NCBI GenBank assembly: GCA_937901895.1
Contig: CALGTD010000026.1
Coordinates: 1 to 59,983 of the forward strand
Reading direction: 5' to 3'
DNA from: an uncultured Spartobacteria bacterium
GTDB lineage: Bacteria > Verrucomicrobiota > Verrucomicrobiia > Chthoniobacterales > JAATET01
Length of the DNA stretch: 59,983 nucleotides
Both the position numbers and the translations under genes were made by a program. Under the pieces are notes generated by a model. The model was not told where the DNA came from and made no database searches. It saw only the letters and a list, made by a program, of their open reading frames with translations. Below, one piece after another: positions 17,812-26,512 of this stretch (position 1 is its first letter; every line of letters begins with the position of its first letter).

Positions 17812-18879
17812 TCAGCGCGTCTCGCGCTCGAGAGCGCGGTCCTGCAGACGAAACACGTCGCCGCGGAGAGTCGGATCCAGCCAGTCGAGATGCGTGGTCG
17901 TGATCAGTCGCTGCGCGTCGGGCGGCAGATGGGCCAGGAGATTCTGGCGTCGGACGGGGTCCAGTTCGCCGAAGACGTCGTCGATGAGAAGGATCGGTGT
18001 CCTGCCCGTGCGGGCGATGATCAGCCGCGTTTGCGCTAGTTTCAGTGCGACGGCGAGCGTGCGTTGCTGGCCCTCGGAGGCAAACTTCGCGGCGTCCATG
18101 CCGTTGAGTTCGAGCACGAGATCGTCCCGGTGCGGGCCGGCGATCGTCTGGCGCAAACGCGACTCCTCGCCGCGGGTGGCCGCAAGTGCTTCCAGCAGGG
18201 CCCCCGCGAACGCCTGCTCGTAGCGGGAGGTGGCGGATTCCGCGCCACCGCCGATGTCCCGAACGGCCTGGGTGAGCAACGGAGCGAGGGCGTCGGCGGC
18301 CTCCTTGCGAATCGCGACAAGGGCGTCGCCGTGCCCGGCGAGCACAGGATCGAACGCCTCGATTTCCCGGCGTGGCCGGACGTCCTTGAGCAGGGCATTG
18401 CGCGACCGGAGCGCCCGCTCGTAGGCACGAAGGTGGCGGGAGTAACCGGGATCGAGCTGGGCGCACAGAAAATCGATCGATCGCCGGCGCTTCGAAGCCG
18501 CGCCACGAATGATCTCCATGTCGTCGTTCGAGAACCACGCAATCCGCGCGACGCGCAGGTAGTCCGCGCTGCCCGACTGCGGAACGGAATCGAGCGTGAG
18601 CGAGCGCGCGGAGGATCCTCCCCGCTGCGGTTCGTAGCGGAAATGGAGGTGCGCCCCCGCGACATGCGCATCGACTGCGGTGCCCGGCTGACCATGACGG
18701 ACGACTTCCGACAGCGAGGAGGTGCGCGGCGATTGCAGCCGCGTGACGACGCACACCGCTTCGAGGATCGACGTCTTTCCCTGCGCGTTGGCGCCGATCA
18801 GGAAATTCGTGCCCGGCGACGGGGAAAAGCGCAGCCGCTCGAAGCAGCGGAAGTCGGCGAGTCGAAGTTCGGTGAGCAC
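17812..18879 (-). CDS. recF: DNA replication and repair protein RecF
   Basis: A 355-residue RecF. It begins MLTELRLADFRCFERLRF and has Walker A GANAQGKTS (about residues 29-37), the ABC-like signature segment FASEGQQRTLAVALKLAQ, and Walker B PILLIDDVFGELD. RecF, an SMC-like ATPase, works with RecO and RecR to load RecA at gaps. The start is GTG. It is not next to dnaA, dnaN or gyrB as in many genomes, but sits alone, convergent with the DUF1080 gene and divergent from the SYLF gene. Confidence 0.96.
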   Translation of the reverse strand: MLTELRLADFRCFERLRFSPSPGTNFLIGANAQGKTSILEAVCVVTRLQSPRTSSLSEVVRHGQPGTAVDAHVAGAHLHFRYEPQRGGSSARSLTLDSVPQSGSADYLRVARIAWFSNDDMEIIRGAASKRRRSIDFLCAQLDPGYSRHLRAYERALRSRNALLKDVRPRREIEAFDPVLAGHGDALVAIRKEAADALAPLLTQAVRDIGGGAESATSRYEQAFAGALLEALAATRGEESRLRQTIAGPHRDDLVLELNGMDAAKFASEGQQRTLAVALKLAQTRLIIARTGRTPILLIDDVFGELDPVRRQNLLAHLPPDAQRLITTTHLDWLDPTLRGDVFRLQDRALERETR

Positions 18880-18969
18880 GGACGGAGTCTAGACAGGAAT
18901 TTCCCTCCCGCAAAAAGCTCGATCCGCCGCCGGCTTGAACGGCGCCGCGCATTTCGCTAAGCGGGACGC

Positions 18970-19521
18970 ATGAATTTGTTTTCCCGCCTGCTGTTTGTTG
19001 CGACCGTGTTCTCCGTCCTTGCTCTCCCGGTGCAAAGCCGCGCGCAAAGCGCCGAGGAAATCAATATCGAGGTCCATCAGGCCCTCCGGAAACTTTACGC
19101 CGAAAATGCCGTCGCCCGTGCACTGGGCAAGGACGCCGTGGCGGTGCTGGTCTTCCCGAGCATCGTGAAGGCCGGCTTCGTCTTTGCGGCGCAGTATGGC
19201 CGTGGCGCGCTCATCGAGGACGGAATCATCACCGGCTATTACTCGACCGGTGGCGGCTCCGCGGGATTCCAGGCCGGTGGCACCGAGTATGGTTACGCGC
19301 TCTTTTTCATGAACGACGCGGCGCTGCGCTATCTCAAGCGGTCCAAGGGCTGGTCGATCGGTGCCGGGCCGCAGTTCGTGCTCGTCGACGAAGGCTTTGC
19401 CAAGCGGTTCTCGACCACCACCGCGCGCAGCGACATCTACGGCATCGTGTTCAACCAAAAGGGCGCGTTTGCCGGAATCAGCATCGAGGGCTCCAAGATC
19501 TCGAAGATCACCCTCGATTGA
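18970..19521 (+). CDS. SYLF/Ysc84-domain exported protein
   Basis: A 183-residue protein with signal peptide MNLFSRLLFVATVFSVLALPVQSRA. The mature part is a single SYLF (YSC84) domain: AVAVLVFPSIVKAGFVFAAQYGRGAL, then YYSTGGGSAGFQAGGTEYGYALFFMND, and a glycine-rich end. In eukaryotes the domain binds phosphoinositides; bacterial periplasmic versions are called lipid-binding proteins but have no defined task. It is divergent from recF and convergent with the FAD oxidase gene. Confidence 0.9.
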   Translation: MNLFSRLLFVATVFSVLALPVQSRAQSAEEINIEVHQALRKLYAENAVARALGKDAVAVLVFPSIVKAGFVFAAQYGRGALIEDGIITGYYSTGGGSAGFQAGGTEYGYALFFMNDAALRYLKRSKGWSIGAGPQFVLVDEGFAKRFSTTTARSDIYGIVFNQKGAFAGISIEGSKISKITLD

Positions 19522-19565
19522 GTCCGGGCGGGCGGAGAGCCCGACTCCGACTCTCCACGGATCCT

Positions 19566-21080
19566 CTAAGGCGTCTTTCGGGAAGCTAGTAGCCCGTCGA
19601 AGTAGCCGTAGAAGAGGCGCTCGGGATCGAGTTTGTCACGGAGGTCGGAGAGGCGCTGCCAGTTTTCCGGAACGAAGGCCTCGACGGTATTCGACGGCCG
19701 GTCGACGGGGTCCGTGCCGCCAATGTAGACACCGGATGTGAACGGGCGGATCCGGTCCACGCATTCGCGGTGCCATGCGCGATTCGCGGCATCGCCGGCC
19801 GCGTCGCTCCACATCGTCCAGGGGCCGCCGCTGAGTCGGGCGAACATCGAGAAGGCGCTGTCGGCTCGTTGTGTCGGCGCGTCGGATCCGGTGAACACGG
19901 TGTAGTGGATGAGCGTGGAGGGCGAGGGAGCTTTCTCGAAATGCGGCGCGACGGCGCGGATGATGTCGCCGAGCGAGGCGTTGGAGAATCCGGTTTCCAC
20001 GCAGGCGCGCAGGCCGGGTCGCCAGCGCGAGCTGGAGCCCTCGAAGAGCTCGGAGAAGGTCATCGGCGCCGCTTCCCGGCGGGAGAGTGCGGGCACGGGG
20101 CAGGATTTCAGGGCCTGCAGGGCATCGCGCGCGGCTTCGGCGGAATCCTCGAACGCGGCGGCCGTGACGAAGGCGACCTTGCCTCCGCGGGACGCCGCCT
20201 GTTTCCGAAACTCGGCCGGGGCGTCGACGAGCATGAAGCCCAGCTCCACGCTTCGCGGCATCCGGCGGGACTGCGCAGCGAACCAGTCCGCGGCGGCGGG
20301 CGCGTCATCGAGTGTGTAAAGGCACGTGGCGCCGTGGATGGCCCTGGGCAGCGGATGCAGTCGAAGATGATAGCGAACCGCGACGCCAAAAAATCCGAAG
20401 CCGCCTCCGCGCGCCGCCCAAAAGTAGTCGGTGTGGTCCTGCGGGGTGGCGGTGATGCGTTCGCCCGCTGCGGTCACGATCTCGATCGCGTCGACGCTAT
20501 CGGCGCCGATTCCCCAGACGCCCTGGTTCCAGGCCATGCCGCCGGAGAGGATGTAACCGCTGAGCGCGGCGTGGGGACAGTGACCGGAGGGGAAGGCGAG
20601 GCCGTGCGCGTTCACCGCCTCCTGGATTTCGCCGTTGCGCACGACCGGCTGGACGATGGCTCGGCGATTCTCCGTGTCGATGGAAACGATCCGGTTGAGG
20701 CCGCTGAGGTCGAGCAGCAGGCCGCCCGCGCGCAGGCTGGTGGATGACCATTGGTGGCCGCCGCCGCGCACGACGACCTTCATTCCGCGGGTGCGGGCAA
20801 AGCGGATGGCGCGCACGACGTCGTCCTCATCGGCCACGCGCACAACGAGATCGGGGGTGCGATCGGGCAGGAGGCGGTTCCACAGATTGCCCGAGATGGC
20901 CTCGGCGAAATTCGCGTCGCCCGGCTCAACGATCGCGCCGCGAAAGGTCTTCCGGAAGTCGGCCATCGTGGGGGATTCCGGGGCGGCGTGGGTTTTCGGA
21001 ATCCACCATCCTCCGACCGCGGCGGCGCCAATGGCCGTGGCAAAGCGGCGGCGCGTGAGAGGGTGTTCGTCGGAAGTCAT
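19566..21080 (-). CDS. Tat-exported FAD-linked oxidoreductase (BBE/berberine-bridge type)
   Basis: A 504-residue flavoprotein with a twin-arginine signal (LTRRRFATAIGAAAVGGWW). The PCMH-type FAD domain contains VVVRGGGHQWSS with H109 and SGHCPHAALSGYILSGG with C168. These are the two positions used for bicovalent 8-histidyl/6-cysteinyl FAD attachment in berberine-bridge-like oxidases. The C-terminal BBE-like end has NWQRLSDLRDKLDPERLFYGY. Relatives oxidise sugars, alkaloids or other alcohols; the substrate here is unknown. Tat export fits folding with covalent FAD before secretion. It is monocistronic and convergent with the SYLF gene. Confidence 0.88.
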   Translation of the reverse strand: MTSDEHPLTRRRFATAIGAAAVGGWWIPKTHAAPESPTMADFRKTFRGAIVEPGDANFAEAISGNLWNRLLPDRTPDLVVRVADEDDVVRAIRFARTRGMKVVVRGGGHQWSSTSLRAGGLLLDLSGLNRIVSIDTENRRAIVQPVVRNGEIQEAVNAHGLAFPSGHCPHAALSGYILSGGMAWNQGVWGIGADSVDAIEIVTAAGERITATPQDHTDYFWAARGGGFGFFGVAVRYHLRLHPLPRAIHGATCLYTLDDAPAAADWFAAQSRRMPRSVELGFMLVDAPAEFRKQAASRGGKVAFVTAAAFEDSAEAARDALQALKSCPVPALSRREAAPMTFSELFEGSSSRWRPGLRACVETGFSNASLGDIIRAVAPHFEKAPSPSTLIHYTVFTGSDAPTQRADSAFSMFARLSGGPWTMWSDAAGDAANRAWHRECVDRIRPFTSGVYIGGTDPVDRPSNTVEAFVPENWQRLSDLRDKLDPERLFYGYFDGLLASRKTP

Positions 21081-21335
21081 TTCGAAAGCGGAGGGCGCGG
21101 CTGGCAGTCAAACACCGCGGCCGCGGAAATTCCGAGAGTTTTTATCGGCGCTCCGATTCCGGTTTGGGAACGCGCTGCGGCCAGTCATTTTCGAAACACG
21201 TGGCTCCGCAAAAAGGCTGGACGGCGGAGTGGGTGCCTCCTACCTCCGGCGTTGATGCCAGCAGAGCCGCCGTCGCAGTCGGGCGTGACGCCCTTGTCGA
21301 ATGCCCGTTCCGGGTCGGACCGCGGAGACGTGCAA

Positions 21336-22016
21336 ATGTCGGTTTCCATATGTGTCGCGGCCTTTGTCGTGACGGTGGTCGGCTTCTGGCCGAGCTTCTT
21401 CAGTCAGCTCGGCCGGACCGGGCCCGGGCACTTGATCCACGGGTTCAGCGCCACGGCGTGGATGGCGCTCCCGCTGTGGCAGGCGGTGCTGATTCGGAAA
21501 GGACAGGTCCGGTTGCACCGGCAGATCGGGCGCTGGTCGCTCGTGCTCGTCGCGGGGATTCTGCTCAGCGGCGTTCACATGGTGCAGGCGATCTTCCGGC
21601 GCTGGGAGGAGGAGCAGGCGCTGCGATTGCTCGAGTTTGCCTTCGCCGATCTCCTGCTGCTCGGTTTGTTTGCCGCTTTCGTGATTCGTGCCATCCAATG
21701 CGCCCACCGGCATGATCTGCAGGGGCATCTGCGCTACATCACGGGCTCGGTGCTCCTGCCCGTGCAGCCCACGCTGGTGCGGCTCCTGTATTTCTTCGTG
21801 CCGGGCGTGAGCAGCTTCCAGCAGGCCTTTTGGGTCTCGCTGGGTGTCATGGAAGTCGTCATGGGGGCGCTGGTCGGATGGGAATGGCGGAAGGGACGCA
21901 TCCGCCTGCCTTTTGCGGCGGCCTTCGCGGTCTTCGTGCTCGTGCACCTCGTGGCTGAACCCGTGGCGAAATCGTCGGCGTTTTCGGCGTTTGCGAGGTG
22001 GGTCGCCGGGCTCTAA
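21336..22016 (+). CDS. seven-TM membrane protein of unknown function
   Basis: A 226-residue integral membrane protein with about seven hydrophobic segments (starting near residues 4, 29, 59, 85, 117, 151 and 178). Motifs with histidines at membrane edges stand out: GHLIHGFSATAWMALPLWQ, RLHRQIGRWSLVL and HMVQAIF. Similar sequences occur as uncharacterised proteins in several phyla, and the histidines might bind haem or metal, which is speculation. The ATG at 21336 has GGAGA upstream; an alternative ATG at 21255 would add 27 hydrophilic residues. It is divergent from the FAD oxidase gene. Confidence 0.7.
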   Translation: MSVSICVAAFVVTVVGFWPSFFSQLGRTGPGHLIHGFSATAWMALPLWQAVLIRKGQVRLHRQIGRWSLVLVAGILLSGVHMVQAIFRRWEEEQALRLLEFAFADLLLLGLFAAFVIRAIQCAHRHDLQGHLRYITGSVLLPVQPTLVRLLYFFVPGVSSFQQAFWVSLGVMEVVMGALVGWEWRKGRIRLPFAAAFAVFVLVHLVAEPVAKSSAFSAFARWVAGL

Positions 22017-22157
22017 ACGACGGAAGCTGGCGCCCGGATGGATCCGCCATGGCAGGGGTCATGTGACCCTCCAGGCAGGGAGAAGGGAGGCGCTTCCGAC
22101 GGGTTCTGAGGGCCCGCCAGGGCAAATTAAGGCGTGCCCACGGGCGTTTGAAGGCGG

Positions 22158-22967
22158 CTATCGGGCGGAAGATTGCAGCCACCCGATGATGCCGGGCCAG
22201 TCGGCGAGGAGGGAGTCCATGTCGTTGTGGCCGGCGTCAGGGATGAGCCAGAGTTTTTTCGGTCCGGCGTAGCTGTCGTAAAGACGCTGGCCGAGCTTTG
22301 CGGGCACGGTGCCGTCGCGTTCGGCGATGATGAATGCAACCGGGCCGTGATAGCGGGTCAGATTTCGTGCCGAGTCGAAGCGATGGCGGATGAGCCAGCG
22401 GACGGGAAGCCACGGGTAGTGGAAGCTCGCTGCGGAGGCGAGAGAGTCAAAGGGGGTGACGAGCACGATGCCTGCCACGCGGTCGGGACGTTGCGCGGCG
22501 GCGGCACAGGCGACACCGCTGCCGAGGGACTGACCGAAAAGGAAGACGCGTTGATCGGCGGGGATCGCATCGATCGCCTCGACCGTTGCATCGACGAGCG
22601 CGCGCTCGGATGGAGGGCCTTGGCGGGCACCGTAGCCGGGATACTCGAGGAGATAAATTTGCAGGGGAGTGCCTGAGGTGCGGAAGGCTTCGTAGTTGCG
22701 ATGGAGAGCGTAGCCGGCGTTGCCATGGAGCACGAGCAGCGCATCGGGCGTGGTGTTTCGGGATTTCCAGCCGATCGGCGTGCCATCGGGCGCACGCCAC
22801 GGATCGAGGTTTTCCGATTCGGCGATGCCGCTGAGTTCGGCGGCGTCCGCGACAGTCGGAAAAAAGATCATCCGCTCCTGGTTCAGCCAGAGAAAGAGGC
22901 AGAATCCGGTGTAGCTGAGAACGAGGATGGTGAGAATCGACATCAGGAATCGGCGCAGGGCGTTCAT
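22158..22967 (-). CDS. membrane-anchored alpha/beta hydrolase (BEM46-like)
   Basis: A 269-residue alpha/beta hydrolase. An N-terminal anchor helix (FLMSILTILVLSYTGFCLFL) precedes the domain. The oxyanion segment is LVLHGNAGY, the nucleophile elbow GQSLGSG, a candidate acid lies in AERDGTVP, and the catalytic histidine is in DAGHND. This matches the BEM46/YfhR-like group of serine hydrolases with unknown physiological substrate. The start overlaps the stop of the upstream MFS transporter gene (ATGA), so the two form an operon. Confidence 0.88.
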   Translation of the reverse strand: MNALRRFLMSILTILVLSYTGFCLFLWLNQERMIFFPTVADAAELSGIAESENLDPWRAPDGTPIGWKSRNTTPDALLVLHGNAGYALHRNYEAFRTSGTPLQIYLLEYPGYGARQGPPSERALVDATVEAIDAIPADQRVFLFGQSLGSGVACAAAAQRPDRVAGIVLVTPFDSLASAASFHYPWLPVRWLIRHRFDSARNLTRYHGPVAFIIAERDGTVPAKLGQRLYDSYAGPKKLWLIPDAGHNDMDSLLADWPGIIGWLQSSAR

Positions 22968-24385
22968 GCGACTTGCGCGCGGCGCGCGGCGAGCTGGCGG
23001 CGGATTTCGGCGTGCCCTTCCTTCGTGATCGGGAAGCGCCAGGTGAAGAGCATGCCGATGAGGATGGCGACCGCGGGCAGCGGGCCGATGGCGATACGAA
23101 TGGCGGTGAGGGCGCTGTCGGGCTGGGCGACGACTTCACCGGTGGAGGAGATGTAACCCGCGATCGAGAGGGCCTGGCCGACGACGAAGGTGCCGAGCGC
23201 GAGGGCGGATTTCTGGAGGAAGACGAAGAATCCGTAGAAAATACCCTCGCGGCGCTGGCCGGTGCGCAGCTCGTCGTATTCGATGGTGTCGGGCAGCATC
23301 GCGTTCGGGATGAGATAGCAGACCGAAATGCCGAAGCCGGCGAGGAAGCCAAGGAGGAACATGAGGACGGTCTGGCCGGGCTGCACGAAGAACAGACCTG
23401 CCTGCGCGGCCAGCCAGAATGTCATTCCGTAAAAATACACGGGTTTCTTGCCGACACGCACACTGAGCCACGCCCATGCCGGAATGAGGAGAAGCGCGGT
23501 GACCTGCACGACGAGAGCGAGGAGGCGCGCGGTCTGCGCAGGCAGGCCCATCCACGTGGTGACGTAGATCTGCAGGATTGTGGCCGTGAATTGCATCGCG
23601 AGCCACGAGAAGAGGTAGATGCCGCAGACGAGGAGGAACGGGCGGTTTGTGACGAGGATACGGAGTTGATCGCGGACGCCCAGCGACGGAGCCTCGGGAA
23701 GGGCGGGGCGGTTTGCTGTCGGGAGGGAGGGATCGCGCTCGAGCACGGCACGCCAGATGCCGGCGACGCAAAACGCCAGCGCTCCGAGGCCGACCAGCGC
23801 GATGGCCGCGCCGAGGGCGGAATATTGGGCAGCGGGCGAGACGTTGGCGAGGAACTGAAAGACGACGAGTGCGAGCACGAGGCCGCCAACGCTGCCGCCG
23901 AGCGAAAACGCCATGCGCGAGGCCGTGATGCGCGAACGCTCGTCGTAGTCGGGGCTGAGCTCGGGGGTGAGGGCGCTGTGAGGGAGCGTGACCGCGGTGT
24001 AGAACGTATTGAAGATGAGTGAAACAAGCCCGTAGTAGGCGAAGAGGCCCCACTGGTTTTCCGCGCTCACGAAGCCCGGGACGAACCACTGCAGCCAGAA
24101 AAACAGGGCGAACGGCGCCGCGCACAGCACGATCCACGGAAGACGCCGACCCCAGCGCGTGCGGGTGTGGTCGCTGAGCCAGCCGATGAGCGGGTCGTTC
24201 ACGGCGTCCCAGATCTTTCCGATGAGGAGCACGGTGCCGGCGAGATCGGCGCGCAATCCTGCCACCGTCGTGAGGAACACGAACTGGAAGAAAATCATCG
24301 TGCTCCCGGCCATGGCGGGGCCGAGTTCGCCCGCGCCGTAGGCGAGTCGCGTAAAGGGGCGGAGCTTTTCCGTGGGTGCGGTCAC
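22964..24385 (-). CDS. MFS sugar:cation symporter, GPH (MelB-like) family
   Basis: A transporter of about 473 residues with twelve membrane segments. The family-diagnostic segment is WDAVNDPLIGWLSDHTRTRWGRRLPW, typical of glycoside-pentoside-hexuronide:cation symporters such as MelB. The second-half signature (LPDTIEYDELRTGQRREGIFYG) is also GPH-like. Its likely job is proton- or sodium-coupled glycoside uptake; the sugar is not predictable. I chose the GTG at 24385 (MTAPTEKLRPFTRLAYG). A TTG 13 codons upstream lies inside the terminator hairpin of the neighbouring gene and is unlikely. Translationally coupled to the hydrolase gene. Confidence 0.88.
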   Translation of the reverse strand: MTAPTEKLRPFTRLAYGAGELGPAMAGSTMIFFQFVFLTTVAGLRADLAGTVLLIGKIWDAVNDPLIGWLSDHTRTRWGRRLPWIVLCAAPFALFFWLQWFVPGFVSAENQWGLFAYYGLVSLIFNTFYTAVTLPHSALTPELSPDYDERSRITASRMAFSLGGSVGGLVLALVVFQFLANVSPAAQYSALGAAIALVGLGALAFCVAGIWRAVLERDPSLPTANRPALPEAPSLGVRDQLRILVTNRPFLLVCGIYLFSWLAMQFTATILQIYVTTWMGLPAQTARLLALVVQVTALLLIPAWAWLSVRVGKKPVYFYGMTFWLAAQAGLFFVQPGQTVLMFLLGFLAGFGISVCYLIPNAMLPDTIEYDELRTGQRREGIFYGFFVFLQKSALALGTFVVGQALSIAGYISSTGEVVAQPDSALTAIRIAIGPLPAVAILIGMLFTWRFPITKEGHAEIRRQLAARRAQVA

Positions 24386-24422
24386 GGCAGAGACAACTAG
24401 CCGGGATCTCCCACGAAGACAC

Positions 24423-24453
24423 AAAAAATCCCGCGCCGTCGCCAGCGCGGGAT
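24423..24453 (-). terminator. rho-independent terminator after the DUF1328 gene
   Basis: On the minus strand, ATCCCGCGC and GCGCGGGAT form a 9-bp perfect stem around an 8-nt loop, followed by a run of T (plus-strand A run at 24423-24428). It lies 21 bases after the stop of the DUF1328 gene and separates it from the MFS gene. Confidence 0.9.
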
Positions 24454-24473
24454 CTTGGTTCAGACGTTCCAGG

Positions 24474-24647
24474 TCAGACCCGGCGGCCCCGTCCCAGTCC
24501 TCCCATGATCGCGGAGATCAGGAAGAGCACGAGGAAGACGAAGAAAAGAATCTTCGCAATTCCGACGGCTGCGCCTGCGATTCCCCCGAAGCCGAGCACG
24601 GCGGCAATGAGGGCAATGATGAGAAATGTGATCGCGTAACTTAGCAT
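24474..24647 (-). CDS. DUF1328 (YtjA) small membrane protein
   Basis: A 57-residue protein, MLSYAITFLIIALIAAVLGFGGIAGAAVGIAKILFFVFLVLFLISAIMGG…, with two membrane helices. It matches the DUF1328/YtjA family in length and the glycine-rich centre. A strong Shine-Dalgarno (AAAGGAG) lies just before the ATG, which rules out the longer in-frame reading. Members are common stress-associated small proteins with no known mechanism. It is a single-gene unit with its own terminator. Confidence 0.92.
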   Translation of the reverse strand: MLSYAITFLIIALIAAVLGFGGIAGAAVGIAKILFFVFLVLFLISAIMGGLGRGRRV

Positions 24648-24775
24648 GGTATCTCCTTTGTGGATTCTGCCGGGAGATCGCTGCGCGACGGGCGCGCGGT
24701 CGTGCATCGCCCTAGGAATCAGGGAGTTCCACTACCGGGGGAAGAACGGCCGGGAATCGCCGGTTCGAACGTGCC

Positions 24776-26332
24776 TCAGGGAGCGCGCTCGAGTTTTTGC
24801 CAGCCCACCTCGGCGGCGCCGGGAAGCACGAGCGTGCGGAACTTTTCGCCGTCGAAATCCCGGAATTCCAGGTCGAGCAGATTTCCTTCGCCGGTGCGGG
24901 CGATCAGATCGCCATTGGAGGGATCCATCTGGACCTTGGTCCTGAGGTGCAGGGGTGTTGCCTGGAAGAAGAGCGCGTCACGGCCGCTTTCCGGATCGAA
25001 GGCCTGAAAGAGGTGGAAGTTGCCGATATAGTCGTTGCGATAGCGGCCGGCGTAGGCGCTGAGCGGCCTGCCATTGATCTCGGCGGGAGTGTCTACGAGA
25101 CCAAAGAGGAGTTTGGTGAACTCGGGAGGGATGATTTGTTTGTTGCGCTCGAGGTAGGTCGCGAGCGTGCCCCCGCGCACACGGCCCGTGTCATACCGCT
25201 GGAAGAACACGTCGGTGACCGCTTCGGGAAGCAGACTCGGGAAGCTGTTCGTAAGAACGACGATGCCGATGTCGTCGGCGCGACGGAAGGTGACGAGCGT
25301 GCGTGCGCCGGCGGAGAACGCCCCGCCGTGGCTGATGTATTCCGTGCCGTCGGGCTTCACGGTGATGTCCCAGCACATGCCGTAGAAGGCGCGGTCCCTC
25401 GGATCGGCGCCGTGGCGGCCGTGGCCGAGATCCGAATAGCGGCGGTAACATTCGTCGAGTTCGGCAGGGTCCACGATCTGGCGGTTCCCGACCATGCCGT
25501 GGTTGAGGTGGAGCTGCAGAAAGGCGGCAAGATCAAGGACACTCCCGCTTACGCCGCCGCCGGGGGCCTGCGCATTCGCGTCGCGGAAGAAGGCCGGCAT
25601 GGGTTTGCCGTCGAAGATGTAATGCAGCGACGCGCGATTGGGCGTGCGCTCGAACTGCCGGTAACGCGCGGTTGCCCGGTTCATGCCGATGCGACGCATG
25701 AACTGCTGCCGCAGTGCCGCGGGAAATCGCTGCTGTGCAGCTTTCGCGGCGGCTACGCCGCCGAGGGTGATGCCGAAATTCGAGTAAGCCCAGTTCCTGC
25801 GGAAATTTTTGCCGGTGGATACAAACCGCATCTGGCGAAGAATCCTTCCCTGCGGCTGGCCGAGGCCCTCGAGGAATTCGCCCGCCGAGCCGGGCAGTCC
25901 GCTGCGCTGGCTGAGCAGGTCACGGATGGTGGTCAATCGCGTGGGGCGGGGATTGGCAAAGCGCACGTTGGGCAGCAGATCATGAAGGCGATCGTCCCAA
26001 TCGAGCTTGCCTTCCGAAACCAGCATCGCGGCGAAGGTGGCGGTGATGGGTTTCGAGACGGACGCATACTGGAATCGCGTCGCCGGCCGGACCGGGCGGC
26101 TTTGACCCGCCTCGCAGACGCCCGAGACGAGCGGGTAGATGCGGTTGCGCGTGACCACGGCGATGGCCATCCCGGGTGTGTCGAACGCCCGGCGATACCT
26201 CAGTGCATCGCGTCGAAGTTCCGGGAGAAGGGCCTCCACGCGGGCATTTTGTTCCTCCAGTGTCCTGGCAGGGAGATTCTGGAGGGACAGGGCGAAGAGG
26301 ATCGCCGCGAGCGAAAGATGATGCCGGCGCAT
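24776..26332 (-). CDS. exported serine hydrolase, class C beta-lactamase fold
   Basis: A 518-residue protein with signal peptide MRRHHLSLAAILFALSLQNLPA. The beta-lactamase-type catalytic set is present: nucleophile motif SVSK (near residue 91), tyrosine motif YSN (near 183), and HGG (SHGGAF) near the end of the domain. The remaining 130 residues form a C-terminal beta domain. Proteins of this kind include esterases, D-aminopeptidases and DD-peptidases; a true beta-lactamase is less likely given the length. Transcribed alone, divergent from aroC. Confidence 0.87.
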   Translation of the reverse strand: MRRHHLSLAAILFALSLQNLPARTLEEQNARVEALLPELRRDALRYRRAFDTPGMAIAVVTRNRIYPLVSGVCEAGQSRPVRPATRFQYASVSKPITATFAAMLVSEGKLDWDDRLHDLLPNVRFANPRPTRLTTIRDLLSQRSGLPGSAGEFLEGLGQPQGRILRQMRFVSTGKNFRRNWAYSNFGITLGGVAAAKAAQQRFPAALRQQFMRRIGMNRATARYRQFERTPNRASLHYIFDGKPMPAFFRDANAQAPGGGVSGSVLDLAAFLQLHLNHGMVGNRQIVDPAELDECYRRYSDLGHGRHGADPRDRAFYGMCWDITVKPDGTEYISHGGAFSAGARTLVTFRRADDIGIVVLTNSFPSLLPEAVTDVFFQRYDTGRVRGGTLATYLERNKQIIPPEFTKLLFGLVDTPAEINGRPLSAYAGRYRNDYIGNFHLFQAFDPESGRDALFFQATPLHLRTKVQMDPSNGDLIARTGEGNLLDLEFRDFDGEKFRTLVLPGAAEVGWQKLERAP

Positions 26333-26512
26333 GCCGGGAGACTAGGGCGTGAGACCTTGATTTCAAGCGCTTCCCGTAGTGGCAATGGTTCCGCGCGGTG
26401 GTTCATTGTGCGGAGCTTTGCTGCAGGGGATTCACGGTTCGGAGGAGAGAAATGGAGGGCTGGTCCGGCGACATTGGCAAGCGTCGTGGTCGACGCTAGG
26501 CTCGCGCGACAT

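Noticed and set aside
22058..22075. Palindrome GGGTCA-TG-TGACCC as an operator or terminator
   Set aside because: A short near-perfect palindrome between convergent gene ends with no T tract; it regulates no obvious start.
24797..26512. Long N-terminal extension of the chorismate synthase frame
   Set aside because: It is antisense to the beta-lactamase-fold gene; the AroC family begins exactly at the ATG at 26513.
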